Shown here: in pieces, positions 9,782-18,288 of the stretch | Position numbering within the stretch: position 1 is the stretch's first letter | Layout: each line of letters starts with the position of its first letter | DNA from: Candidatus Gastranaerophilales bacterium | Lineage (GTDB): Bacteria > Cyanobacteriota > Vampirovibrionia > Gastranaerophilales > Gastranaerophilaceae | DNA length: 64,000 nucleotides | Assembly (NCBI GenBank): GCA_944323395.1 | Contig: CALUSI010000009.1 | Location: 24,001 to 88,000 of the forward strand | Reading direction: 5' to 3' | Translations under genes and position numbers: made by a program | The notes under the pieces: model-generated | The model's input: the letters and a program-made list of their open reading frames with translations, nothing else | The model's database searches: none | What the model was told of the DNA's origin: nothing

Positions 9782-9810
9782 TTGACTTTGGAATATGTAC
9801 AAGGTAAACT
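9782..9810 (+). promoter_or_regulatory. Candidate promoter of rplU-rpmA
   Basis: TTGACT (9782-9787), a 17-nt spacer and TAAACT (9805-9810). It would give a leader of about 100 nt before rplU. L21 leaders in other bacteria can hold autoregulatory structure, but I cannot match a known motif here. Confidence 0.5.
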
Positions 9811-9916
9811 TTTATTCATAATGTATAGTAGTGTAAACTATTGTACAAGTGTGTAGATAGGCATGTCGTTAATAAATGCGAAAGCTACGACAGCCTCAAG
9901 TGAAAGGAATAAAGAA

Positions 9917-10255
9917 ATGTTCGCAATTATTGAAACAGGCGGAAAACAATATCAAGTTACAGAAGGTCGTTATGTTGATATTGAATTACTTGAAAATGAA
10001 GCAGACTCTAAAGTTGTTTTTGAAAACATCATTATGCTTGTTAACGGTAAAAAATCAAAAGTTGGTCAACCATATGTTAAAAATGCAAGCGTAGAAGGTA
10101 CTGTAGTTAAACACGATAGAACTAAAAAAGTTTTAGTATATAAACAAAGAGCAAAAAAAGGTTACAGAAGAAAAAATGGCCACAGACAAAACTTTACAAG
10201 AGTTATGATTAATAAAATCAGAACATCTGCTAAAAAAGATGCTGCAGAAGAATAA
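9917..10255 (+). CDS. rplU: 50S ribosomal protein L21
   Basis: Large-subunit protein that binds 23S rRNA. ATG at 9917 is chosen because AAAGGA (9903-9908) lies 8 nt before it and the protein then begins MFAIIETGGKQYQV, the family's fixed N-terminus. The frame is open upstream to 9863, but that extension is not conserved. 112 residues, with the conserved C-terminal RRKNGHRQ..T.V.I.KI. It is followed after 46 nt by rpmA, the universal rplU-rpmA pair. Confidence 0.97.
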   Translation: MFAIIETGGKQYQVTEGRYVDIELLENEADSKVVFENIIMLVNGKKSKVGQPYVKNASVEGTVVKHDRTKKVLVYKQRAKKGYRRKNGHRQNFTRVMINKIRTSAKKDAAEE

Positions 10256-10301
10256 AAAACATAACGAGTATTAATTTAGAAATAACTAAGGAGAATATAA
10301 A

Positions 10302-10556
10302 ATGGCACATAAGAAAGGTGTCGGATCGAGTAAAAACGGTCGTGACAGTGAAAGTAAGCGATTAGGCGTAAAGAAATTCGGCGGAGAAGCTGTTACTACA
10401 GGTAATATCATTGTTCGTCAAAAAGGTACAAAAATTCATCCGGGTAATAACGTAGGTATGGGTAAAGATTATACTCTATTTGCATTGATTGATGGAGTTG
10501 TAAAATTTGAACCACACAGACGTGACAGAAAACAAGTTAGTGTTTACGCTGAATAG
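10302..10556 (+). CDS. rpmA: 50S ribosomal protein L27
   Basis: Ribosomal protein whose N-terminal tail reaches the peptidyl-transferase centre. 84 residues beginning [16 protein letters not shown], the usual form without the cleavable N-terminal extension found in Firmicutes. AAGGAG lies just upstream. The conserved R-Q-K-G-T..HPGNNVG.GKD.TLFA segment is present. The gene ends its transcript at the hairpin at 10573. Confidence 0.98.
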   Translation: MAHKKGVGSSKNGRDSESKRLGVKKFGGEAVTTGNIIVRQKGTKIHPGNNVGMGKDYTLFALIDGVVKFEPHRRDRKQVSVYAE

Positions 10557-10572
10557 TTAAATTATTAATAAT

Positions 10573-10609
10573 AAAAAGAACAACTTGTCTCTGGGTTGTT
10601 CTTTTTATT
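10573..10609 (+). terminator. Terminator after rpmA
   Basis: AAAAAGAACAAC (10573-10584) pairs with GTTGTTCTTTTT (10595-10606), a 12-bp stem ending in T-rich sequence. Confidence 0.92.
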
Positions 10610-10630
10610 TTATGATATGGAGATTTCTTA

Positions 10631-11659
10631 ATGAATAAATTAGGTTGTTCTTTCTTAGAATCAGGCATAAATTTTGACTTAAATATGGTTTCCGATTGCT
10701 GTATATCCCATAATGACGGCAGAGGTTTGCCAATTCTTATAGAAAATTATTATGGAGAAGATATTGATTGGGGAAAATTATTTGATATAAAAGCAAAAAG
10801 AATTGCTTGCCAAAAAGAACAAACAATATACGACTGTGAAGGTTGTTATCATTTAGCTGAGTATAAATATTCTGATGAACGCAAAATATCAGATTTCCAT
10901 TTCTCTCATTGTCGTTCTTGTAATGCTAGATGTATATATTGTAGCAAAGAGTATAGCGGAAATAATAGAAATTATAATACTTATCCTATTATTAAGGATT
11001 TAATAGAAAAAGGTTATTATAAAACCGGTGGAGAGGCTACTTTTCAAGGTGGTGAACCAACTCTTATGCATAATTTTGAAGAGTTAGTTCAGTTATTTAT
11101 TGAAAATGGTACTACAGTGAGAATACATACGAGTGGAATTAAGTATAGTCCAATTATTGAAGAAGCTCTAAAGAAAAATAAAGGCTCTGTTGTTATTTCT
11201 CTTGATTCAGGTACTAATAAAACATATAAAAAAATCAAACAGGTTGATTGTTTTGATATGGTCTGTGAGACTATTAAAAATTATTCAAAAGCAAACAATG
11301 ATAATGTTATTGTTAAATACATTATTATTCCGGGAGTGAATGATAATATATTTGAAATAAATAAATTCTTTAAACTAATGAAAAACTTTGGAATTAAAAC
11401 TATTGCAATGGATTTGGAAGTACAGTATGCAAGAAAATATAATAATAAAGATGTTTCCAATCATATATTTTTACTTGCAGATTATTTTGAAGAACTAGCA
11501 AAAAAATATAACTTTAATCTTCTTACTTATAGTTTTATTTCATATGTATTACAAAATAGAAAAACAAAAAAGTCTTTACTTATCAAAAATAATTTTCTTT
11601 ATACTTTATATGTATGTACACAAAATGATAAGAAAAAGAATATAATATACAGAAGATAA
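10631..11659 (+). CDS. Radical SAM protein
   Basis: Radical SAM enzymes use a [4Fe-4S] cluster to cleave S-adenosylmethionine. The cluster motif C-x3-C-x2-C (CNARCIYC) lies at about 97-104. The downstream radical SAM landmarks are present: GGEPTL-like GGEPTLM, an IHTSG strand and SLDSG. Four more Cys lie before the motif (C-C near 22-23 and D-C-E-G-C near 70), which could bind zinc or help the fold. 342 residues. GGAG at 10619-10622 sets the ATG. The substrate is unknown; similar proteins occur near cell-surface sugar and peptide-modification genes. It stands alone between terminated rpmA and a gene with its own promoter. Confidence 0.85.
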   Translation: MNKLGCSFLESGINFDLNMVSDCCISHNDGRGLPILIENYYGEDIDWGKLFDIKAKRIACQKEQTIYDCEGCYHLAEYKYSDERKISDFHFSHCRSCNARCIYCSKEYSGNNRNYNTYPIIKDLIEKGYYKTGGEATFQGGEPTLMHNFEELVQLFIENGTTVRIHTSGIKYSPIIEEALKKNKGSVVISLDSGTNKTYKKIKQVDCFDMVCETIKNYSKANNDNVIVKYIIIPGVNDNIFEINKFFKLMKNFGIKTIAMDLEVQYARKYNNKDVSNHIFLLADYFEELAKKYNFNLLTYSFISYVLQNRKTKKSLLIKNNFLYTLYVCTQNDKKKNIIYRR

Positions 11660-11695
11660 TATGTTTGTAAAATCATGTTAAATTCATTACAACAG

Positions 11696-11724
11696 TTGAC
11701 ATGGTTTGATATAAAATATAAAAT
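11696..11724 (+). promoter_or_regulatory. Promoter before the 11844 hypothetical gene
   Basis: Consensus TTGACA (11696-11701), a 17-nt spacer and TAAAAT (11719-11724). The implied leader is about 110 nt. Confidence 0.65.
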
Positions 11725-11843
11725 ATGATACTACCCAAGTGGTTTAGTAAATTATAAGCTAGCAATATCAGAGAAAATAAATAAAGAATAAATATAAAAT
11801 TTCTCTTTCTGTTATAAGAGTATGTAAGGTATAAATTTAATAT

Positions 11844-12413
11844 ATGATAGATACAATTATAAAAAATGATAATAAACATAAATTATCAGTTGAAGATTTA
11901 TTAAATGAAGTTTATTTGCTGCCGAAGTGGGAAAAAATAAAAACTTTTTCTTTAACGCAAAGAAGATTTTTATTTGGTTTGATGTCTTTTAACGTTAATG
12001 TTTTTAGAAAATTTTCATCAAAAAATCAATTAGAAAAATACTCTATTAGAACTGATGATGAAAAAATTCTTGCAAATATGGATTTAAAAGTATATAAAGA
12101 CAGTGTATATATCATAAACTTAAATTTTAATTCACAAGCAAATTTTGAACCATTAATTGATAAAATGCTTCAAATTGCGATTGAAAAAGCCTTATATAAT
12201 ACAAGTGATAAAAAGGTTATTTTCAATCTTACATCAGGTATGTTAATAAAAAATAAAATAAGAAAAATATTAATTGCCAATGAATTCAAACAAGAAGAGA
12301 ACCAAAGCAGTTATGAAAAAGAAATGTTTGGTGAAACATTTTGTATTGATATAGATAATAGTTCTGTTTGGATGAAAAAAATTAAGCAAATGCCTATTCT
12401 TATTAATAAATAA
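11844..12413 (+). CDS. Hypothetical protein, possibly acetyltransferase-like fold
   Basis: A 189-residue soluble protein I do not recognise with confidence. The middle has alternating hydrophobic strands (VYIINLNFNS, KVIFNLTS) followed by a basic helix, and the last third (about 150-170) resembles the end of a GNAT-type domain, but no acetyl-CoA loop is clear. AAGG about 15 nt before ATG 11844 is the best ribosome site. It lies between the radical SAM gene and the sigma factor gene and has its own strong promoter. Confidence 0.55.
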   Translation: MIDTIIKNDNKHKLSVEDLLNEVYLLPKWEKIKTFSLTQRRFLFGLMSFNVNVFRKFSSKNQLEKYSIRTDDEKILANMDLKVYKDSVYIINLNFNSQANFEPLIDKMLQIAIEKALYNTSDKKVIFNLTSGMLIKNKIRKILIANEFKQEENQSSYEKEMFGETFCIDIDNSSVWMKKIKQMPILINK

Positions 12414-12475
12414 TTTAATTTTTTTCGAAACTTCATATATATATATGATTTGATAATTGTGCAGTCTTACTACAA

Positions 12476-12503
12476 TTGATATAGCATAATTATGATTTAT
12501 ACT
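12476..12503 (+). promoter_or_regulatory. Candidate promoter of the FliA/WhiG-type sigma factor
   Basis: TTGATA (12476-12481), a 16-nt spacer and TATACT (12498-12503), just upstream of ATG 12515. The leader would be only a few bases long. Confidence 0.45.
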
Positions 12504-12514
12504 TCGAGAAAATA

Positions 12515-13333
12515 ATGAGCGATAATATTGAATACAATTCATATAACAATATAAAAAGATTATCTGATGCAGAATTAGAGAATCTCTGGATGGAATATCT
12601 TGCTGACAGGACAAATAAAAAGCTAAGAGATTTAATTATCGTACAATACATTTATCTTACAAAATATGTTATAGGCAGAATAAAACTAAATCTTCCTCCA
12701 AATTTTGCAATAGAAGATATAACAAGTTTCGGAGTTGAAGGATTAATTGATGCAATAGAGAAATTTTCTCCCGATAAAGGTGCTCATTTTGAAACTTATG
12801 CCATTATGAGAATAAGAGGTACCATAATAGATAAAATTCGTTCTCAAGATTGGCTTCCAAGAAGCATGCGCAAGAGAATAAAAGATGTGAAGACTACCAG
12901 TGAAGATTTAAAACAGAAACTGGGAAGAACTCCTACCACACAAGAAATTGCTGATGCTTTAGGCATTGAAAAAGAGAAAGTTGTATCTATAATGGCAGAA
13001 GATACCTCTGTCGGTTCTTTGTATGATAAAAAATACTCAGGTGATGAAGGAATTGAATTAATAGATACTATTGAAGATACAAATTCTGTTAATCCGCTTG
13101 AAAGGCTAGAAGAAAAAGATGTTAAGAACGAACTTCAAGCTGCTTTAAAAAAATTACCCGAACGTGAACGTATGGTAATGGTTCTTTACTATCATGAGAA
13201 TATGACATTAAAGGAAATAGGCGCAAGTATTGAGGTATCTGAATCCAGAGTATGTCAAATTCATGCTCAAGCGATTATGAAATTGAGAAATATTCTTAAT
13301 GAAAATCGTACAGAAAGATATATAAAAAAATAG
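12515..13333 (+). CDS. FliA/WhiG-family RNA polymerase sigma factor (sigma-28 type)
   Basis: Alternative sigma factor of group 3. Region 2 (about 35-110) includes N-L-P-P-N-F-x-x-E-D-I and FETYA.MRIRGTIID. The W-L-P-R-S-M-R-K-R stretch opening region 3 is typical of FliA/WhiG. Region 4 (about 213-257) has LPERERMVMVLYYHENMTLKEIG with a helix-turn-helix. 272 residues. No flagellar genes are visible nearby; a chemosensory set lies 15 kb downstream. It could control surface or developmental genes instead of motility (inference). It converges with csaB across a 1-nt gap. Confidence 0.93.
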   Translation: MSDNIEYNSYNNIKRLSDAELENLWMEYLADRTNKKLRDLIIVQYIYLTKYVIGRIKLNLPPNFAIEDITSFGVEGLIDAIEKFSPDKGAHFETYAIMRIRGTIIDKIRSQDWLPRSMRKRIKDVKTTSEDLKQKLGRTPTTQEIADALGIEKEKVVSIMAEDTSVGSLYDKKYSGDEGIELIDTIEDTNSVNPLERLEEKDVKNELQAALKKLPERERMVMVLYYHENMTLKEIGASIEVSESRVCQIHAQAIMKLRNILNENRTERYIKK

Positions 13334-13334
13334 A

Positions 13335-14357
13335 TTATAGTTTATTTTCAAGTTCTATAAAATTAAAATTTAAATTTTCTATTTGTTCTGTTTTATAGTT
13401 TTCTGATGAATTTTTAAAATCAGCCAAAATATATTCCATATTTTCTAATGAACAATTTAAATCTAAATTCTTAAGATTAAAATCTTTTGATAAAGTTTCC
13501 ACCTTTATATCATAATTAATCGGCAAAACTTTAACTCCGGCTTTTATACCGATTAAACAAGCGTGATACCTCATTGCTATTAAACTGTCTAATTCGGAAA
13601 TATTATCTATTATCTTTTCATTTGAAGTATTCTCAATAACTTTAACATTAATTTCAGAATTAACTCTTTGAATTTGTTCTTTTAATTTATTACATATTTC
13701 CAAGTCAATTTTATTCTGAAAAGAAAAAATAATTATCTCTTTATCTTGATAAAATTTATCAATACACAAAGCCAAATCATTTATAAATTCAGGTCTTAGA
13801 GAAGGAAAGCTTCTTAATTGTATACCAATTTTATCAGTTTTTTCTTTTTTGTTTATTTGTATATTCCAAACGGGGTCATTACAAATATTTGCTTCAATAC
13901 CCCATTTAGAAAGTAAATTCAAACTTTTGTTATCTCTTACAGTAATATATTTAGCTTTCTTTAATAACATTTTAGTTATATTAGCAAGTATTTTATTATT
14001 AATTGGACCAATACCTTGAGCAAAGATTATAACTTTCTTTCTAAAAAACAATGCAACAGCAATTACCCCAAGATAATAAATAAGACTTTTGTTACTTGTA
14101 ACATCCTGAAGCAAACTTCCGCCACCTGAAATAAGATAGTTACATCTTAAAAGTTCTTTAACAACAGATAATAAATCAAAAGAATAAACACTTTTTACAT
14201 TATATAGTTCTTCTGTTTTCAATGGATTTGAAGAAAATACAGTTATTTCAGAACTTTTTTCAAACTTCTTAAGCTGTTCGGTTAAAACCTTAAGAATAGT
14301 TTCATCTCCAAAATTGTCAAATCCATAATATCCGGAAATACAGAATTTTCTAGTCAT
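13335..14357 (-). CDS. csaB: CsaB-type polysaccharide pyruvyl transferase
   Basis: Family that adds pyruvyl ketals to cell-wall polysaccharides, which can anchor S-layer proteins. The start is MTRKFCISGYYGFDNFGDE, chosen because AAAGG lies just before ATG 14357; the frame extends further up but overlaps the kinase. Landmarks: N-terminal G-x-x-N-x-G-D, ISGGGSLLQD, FAQGIGPI and the C-terminal M-R-Y-H-A motif. 340 residues. It overlaps the stop of the preceding PfkB-kinase gene by 8 bases, so the two are translationally coupled. It is the last gene of a minus-strand cluster. Confidence 0.87.
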   Translation of the reverse strand: MTRKFCISGYYGFDNFGDETILKVLTEQLKKFEKSSEITVFSSNPLKTEELYNVKSVYSFDLLSVVKELLRCNYLISGGGSLLQDVTSNKSLIYYLGVIAVALFFRKKVIIFAQGIGPINNKILANITKMLLKKAKYITVRDNKSLNLLSKWGIEANICNDPVWNIQINKKEKTDKIGIQLRSFPSLRPEFINDLALCIDKFYQDKEIIIFSFQNKIDLEICNKLKEQIQRVNSEINVKVIENTSNEKIIDNISELDSLIAMRYHACLIGIKAGVKVLPINYDIKVETLSKDFNLKNLDLNCSLENMEYILADFKNSSENYKTEQIENLNFNFIELENKL

Positions 14358-15297
14358 TTTGACCTTTAAATATTTTATATACTTCATCTTTTGAAGGTAT
14401 AGATTTTATTGCGCCCAAATTCTTTACCTGTAATCCCGCAACAATGGAACCTAAACTTACAGCTTTAAACGGAGACATGCCTGAGGTTATTCCATGTAAC
14501 ACCGCCCCGTTAAAAGCATCTCCTGTTCCTGTAACATCAAATATATCTTCATTAACAAATTTTATAAACTCAATTTTACCTTGATAACCAACATAATAGC
14601 CTTTATCAATAGCAGATTTTATAACAACGGTTGTAATTCCTTTGTCCCAAAGATATTTTATTGTATTATCAACAGATTCTGTTTCTATAACAATTTTTGA
14701 ATCATATTTAACATTTAAAAAGATTATATCAATATACTCAACAATTTCATCAAAAGCTTCTCTTGCTTCTTCGGAATCCCAAATTTTTGATGTATAGTTA
14801 GGGTCATATGCCGTAGTAATATTATTTTCTTTTGCTATTACAAAAGCTTTTTTAACAGCCTCTCTTGCTGATATTGAAAGTGATTGAGTTATTCCTGTTG
14901 TATATAACAAAGAGCAGCTTTGAATATAATCAGTTGAAATATCTTCAACCGAAAGATTTGTAGCTGCAGTTTTTTTTCTATAAAAAGCAAATTCTTTATC
15001 TTTGCAATCTTCAGTCTTTGATACTACATATAAACCATTAAAACCTTGTACAGGCTTTACATGAGAAATGTCCAAGCCTTCATCTTGCCAGCTTTCAAGC
15101 AAATAATCTTTAAAACAATCCATTCCTATTCTGGAAATAAACCCTACTTTTGAACCTAGTCTCAATGCAGAAATTGCACTGGTAAGGGTATCTCCGCCAT
15201 AGAATTTATCAAGACTTTGCGCTGTTGTTATATTCTCATCCGTAGAAAGTTCTATTAAACTCTCACCGATAGTTATAATATCAAGTTTTTCTTCCAT
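14350..15297 (-). CDS. PfkB-family carbohydrate kinase
   Basis: Ribokinase-like sugar kinase (possible substrates: 2-keto-3-deoxygluconate, fructose or a related sugar). It opens with DIITIGESLIELS, has the sugar-binding GGDTLTSAISALRLG at about 34-48, and ends with VTGTGDAFNGAVL, a slight variant of the DTTGAGD signature with the catalytic Asp kept. 315 residues. Its stop overlaps the csaB start. Upstream on the same strand lies a TPR gene, about 60 nt away. The substrate cannot be set from sequence. Confidence 0.88.
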   Translation of the reverse strand: MEEKLDIITIGESLIELSTDENITTAQSLDKFYGGDTLTSAISALRLGSKVGFISRIGMDCFKDYLLESWQDEGLDISHVKPVQGFNGLYVVSKTEDCKDKEFAFYRKKTAATNLSVEDISTDYIQSCSLLYTTGITQSLSISAREAVKKAFVIAKENNITTAYDPNYTSKIWDSEEAREAFDEIVEYIDIIFLNVKYDSKIVIETESVDNTIKYLWDKGITTVVIKSAIDKGYYVGYQGKIEFIKFVNEDIFDVTGTGDAFNGAVLHGITSGMSPFKAVSLGSIVAGLQVKNLGAIKSIPSKDEVYKIFKGQND

Positions 15298-15357
15298 AAT
15301 AATACTTACTTATTCCTTTTGTACTTTAGCAAAAAGAATTAAAATAATCAAACTTAT

Positions 15358-16119
15358 CTATAACAGTTTTAAGTTATGTGTTGCTTTGTTTTTTACACTT
15401 TCAAGTTCAATAATTCTTTTGGTAACTTCATTTTTATTTGAAGAATTATTGGATAAGGTGATATATTTTTTGTAAAATCTTTTAGCACCTTGTTTGTTAC
15501 CGAGTTTTTCATAGCATATGCCAATAGCCAAATAGGCTCTATAGTAATCTTTCTGTAGTTTTAATACTTCTTTGAACGTTTTTGCACTATTTAGGTAATC
15601 TTCCAGATGCATATATAGTGTTGCTTTTTGTATGTATGCTCTAATGTATTTGGGTTCTGTTTCTATTATTTTTTGATATATCATTAGAGCCATATCTTCT
15701 TCTTCAATCATTTCATGCACCAAAGCCAGCTGCATTTGAACTTCAATATTATCAGGTTCAAGTTTAATTGAACTTATAAGATGTTTTATGCCATTTGAGA
15801 AATCACCTTTAATAATATTACATAAAGCAAGCTCTTTTTGGACATTTATATCATTTGGTTCTAATATTTCTGCCTTTTTGAGACTTTTTATTGCTTTATT
15901 GTAATTCTTCAAGTTTTTATAAGCTATTGCAAGACCAATGTACGAAGTATGATTATTTCTATTTATCAATATAGAATGCAAATATTTATCAATGGCTTCT
16001 TTAAACTTTTTATTGTGTCTAAGTTCTTCTGCTTCAGAAAAATAGATTTGAGCAAGGGAAATATCCTGCATTGCAGAACCATTTATTTTATTATATTTAC
16101 TATTATAAATTATCCCCAA
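15358..16119 (-). CDS. Tetratricopeptide-repeat protein
   Basis: Protein-interaction scaffold of about six TPR units in 253 residues, with the W/Y-G-A-Y-F-A-P pattern in forms such as A-I-D-K-Y-L, AYIQKATLYM and AYLAIGICYEKLG. TTG at 16119 is chosen because AAGGGG lies 6 nt before it; the next ATG (16071) has no such site. No signal peptide or membrane segment. It sits in a minus-strand run with another TPR protein, a thioesterase and a sugar kinase. Partner unknown. Confidence 0.82.
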   Translation of the reverse strand: MGIIYNSKYNKINGSAMQDISLAQIYFSEAEELRHNKKFKEAIDKYLHSILINRNNHTSYIGLAIAYKNLKNYNKAIKSLKKAEILEPNDINVQKELALCNIIKGDFSNGIKHLISSIKLEPDNIEVQMQLALVHEMIEEEDMALMIYQKIIETEPKYIRAYIQKATLYMHLEDYLNSAKTFKEVLKLQKDYYRAYLAIGICYEKLGNKQGAKRFYKKYITLSNNSSNKNEVTKRIIELESVKNKATHNLKLL

Positions 16120-16222
16120 CGTACGCCCCTTTTTATCTTATACAATTCTAGAAAATATTATAAGATTGGGACATAGTCCAAGGATTTATATTTATTGACC
16201 TAAAGGTTAATAAACATGTTTC

Positions 16223-16633
16223 TTATTTTATTGCTTCTGCAAATTTTGTATATAATTCTTCAGGCATTTTTCTGAACATTTTACCTGTTATACTATCAAT
16301 AACAACGATAGTAGTATGAGCTATTACCCTTAAAGTATTTGTTTTCTTTTCATAGACTTTATGTTCAAAAGTTATACTTAATGGTTTTAATTCGGTTATT
16401 TCAGTCTTTATGACAATTCGTTCATTCATCTTTGCCGACGACTTATAACGGATATTCATTTCAACCACAGGGAAAAGAATATTGTTTTTTTCAAGTTCTT
16501 CTAAGTCCATGCCAAGGGCTTCAACAAGACCTACTCTTGCTGCTTCAAACCACTTTGTATAGGAACCATGCCAAACTACGCCATATGAATCTGTATCACT
16601 ATATAAAACTCTTATTTCTTGAATATATTCCAA
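16223..16633 (-). CDS. YbgC/4HBT-family acyl-CoA thioesterase
   Basis: Hotdog-fold thioesterase. The catalytic signature Y-S-D-T-D-S-Y-G-V-V-W-H is near the N-terminus, with the catalytic Asp in D-T-D-x-x-G. The preferred start is TTG 16633, 8 nt after a GGAG, giving 136 residues, the normal family size; a longer frame to 16693 would overlap the TPR gene and add unconserved residues. YbgC proteins often act with Tol-Pal or lipid metabolism in diderms. The adjacent TPR gene ends just 14 nt upstream. Confidence 0.85.
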   Translation of the reverse strand: MEYIQEIRVLYSDTDSYGVVWHGSYTKWFEAARVGLVEALGMDLEELEKNNILFPVVEMNIRYKSSAKMNERIVIKTEITELKPLSITFEHKVYEKKTNTLRVIAHTTIVVIDSITGKMFRKMPEELYTKFAEAIK

Positions 16634-16646
16634 TGAGAATTCTCCA

Positions 16647-18245
16647 TTATGTAAATAAATCTTGAATTTTTTCTTCAATATCAACAGGATCAAGTTCCTG
16701 AGTATAAGTATTAATATCTAAAGCTATTTGATATAATTTTGCAGCTTCAACTTTATCACCTGTTATAGCTATTGAACGGGCTAAATTATAATGCGCCAAA
16801 GCATAATTAGGATTATATTTTCTTGCCGCTTCAAATAATTCGATAGCCTTCTTTACTCTTCCTAAATCATCTAAATATATAACACCTAAATTATTATATG
16901 CTATATCATAAGTATTATCATATTTAATAGCTTTTTCATATTCTTTTATAGCTTCTTCGATATTACCTTTACCCCAATATAAATAACCCAAATTGCAATG
17001 CAGTCTTGCATTATGAGGAGATGATTCTAATGCTTTTTTATATACTATTAAAGCATTATCGTATGAGCCTTTTTCAAAAAATACATTTCCTAAATTAAGG
17101 TATATATCAATATCATTAGGATTAAGATTATATGCACTTTGGTACGAACTAATAGCGGCATCAAGATTTTTTGTGTTTTCTTGGAAAATAAAACCTAAAG
17201 TTTGAGTAACAACACTAGTCCATTTCGGATTTGGATTTAAGGTAACAGCTGTTTGATAATGTTCTATTGCGTGGTCAATATCACCTTTTAAATACAAATA
17301 TTGCGCTAAACTGCAATGAAAGTCTGCAACATGAGGCTGTAATTCAATTAATTTTTCACAAGTTGAAATGGCATTATCATAATCTCGTTGTTCTTCATAT
17401 AATTGGCATAAATAATAGTATGCTCTTAAGTTAAGACTATCAAGCCATATTGCCATCTTATATTCACATATTGCATCGTCATAACGTTTTAATTCATAAT
17501 AAACTCTTCCCAAGTTGATATATAATTCAACAAATCCCGGAGCTTTATCTATTGTTTCTCTGTATATATCCAATATTTCTTGATTAAATCCTTTTAGGAA
17601 AATCATTAGCGAAGTTTTTAATAATGTTGGTAAAAACTGAAGATAGGAAATTCTTCTTGCAACCTCTTTTAATGCAAATTTATCAAATGGAAGAGTAAGA
17701 AAAGATGCTATTAATTTAGAATACCTTTGATACCACTTTGATTTATTTGATAAAGATAATATGTTGAATACAAGAAAATATGCTCTTGAAGAAGAAAAAG
17801 GTGCAATTTTAATTGCTCTTTGGGCAGACTCAAGCGCCTCTATAAAATCTCCTTTTTTCATAGATATTTCCGCTATCATAAAATGTGCTTCTGCAAGCTT
17901 TGTATTATGCTCAAGTGCAATCTTAAAATAATTCACAGCTTTTTCAAGTTCTCTTTTGTAATAAAAAGCCATCGCTATCTTGAAATAAATTTCAGCGGAA
18001 TCGACGCAAGATTCAAGTGCTCTTTGATATTCTGTAATAGCTTCATCAACATATTGCTTTATTTGATGAATATCAAGATGCCACTCCATATATAAATCAC
18101 CGAGTTTTATATGTAGTTCTGCATTGTTTTCATCTTTAGATATAGCACCCTGACAAGTTTCTATAGCTTTTTGTATGTTGCCTGATTTTTTGAACTTGTC
18201 TATCTCTCTTGTTATTTTTCGATTATCTGTGTTTATATTGTTCAT
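16647..18245 (-). CDS. Large tetratricopeptide-repeat protein
   Basis: A 532-residue scaffold almost wholly made of 34-residue TPR units (about 12). The first half has degenerate repeats and a more hydrophobic stretch near 170-210; the second half (270-520) has textbook repeats such as AIKEYEKAIKYD and AYNNLGVIYLDD. No signal peptide or catalytic domain is seen. ATG 18245 is used, although its ribosome site is weak. It lies downstream of an M16 protease pair and upstream of a thioesterase, probably in one transcript. It could assemble a complex or act in the cell envelope (inference). Confidence 0.85.
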   Translation of the reverse strand: MNNINTDNRKITREIDKFKKSGNIQKAIETCQGAISKDENNAELHIKLGDLYMEWHLDIHQIKQYVDEAITEYQRALESCVDSAEIYFKIAMAFYYKRELEKAVNYFKIALEHNTKLAEAHFMIAEISMKKGDFIEALESAQRAIKIAPFSSSRAYFLVFNILSLSNKSKWYQRYSKLIASFLTLPFDKFALKEVARRISYLQFLPTLLKTSLMIFLKGFNQEILDIYRETIDKAPGFVELYINLGRVYYELKRYDDAICEYKMAIWLDSLNLRAYYYLCQLYEEQRDYDNAISTCEKLIELQPHVADFHCSLAQYLYLKGDIDHAIEHYQTAVTLNPNPKWTSVVTQTLGFIFQENTKNLDAAISSYQSAYNLNPNDIDIYLNLGNVFFEKGSYDNALIVYKKALESSPHNARLHCNLGYLYWGKGNIEEAIKEYEKAIKYDNTYDIAYNNLGVIYLDDLGRVKKAIELFEAARKYNPNYALAHYNLARSIAITGDKVEAAKLYQIALDINTYTQELDPVDIEEKIQDLFT

Positions 18246-18288
18246 ATTATCTATGTTGATTTTAGCATAACTTTAGCTGTTTTGACAG

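Noticed and set aside
9863..9916. Longer N-terminus for L21
   Set aside because: Good ribosome site and family N-terminus both point to ATG 9917.
16192..16213. Hairpin TTATTGACC/GGTTAATAA between the TPR and thioesterase genes as a terminator
   Set aside because: No T-run follows on either strand; stem contains a G-T pair and is AT-rich.
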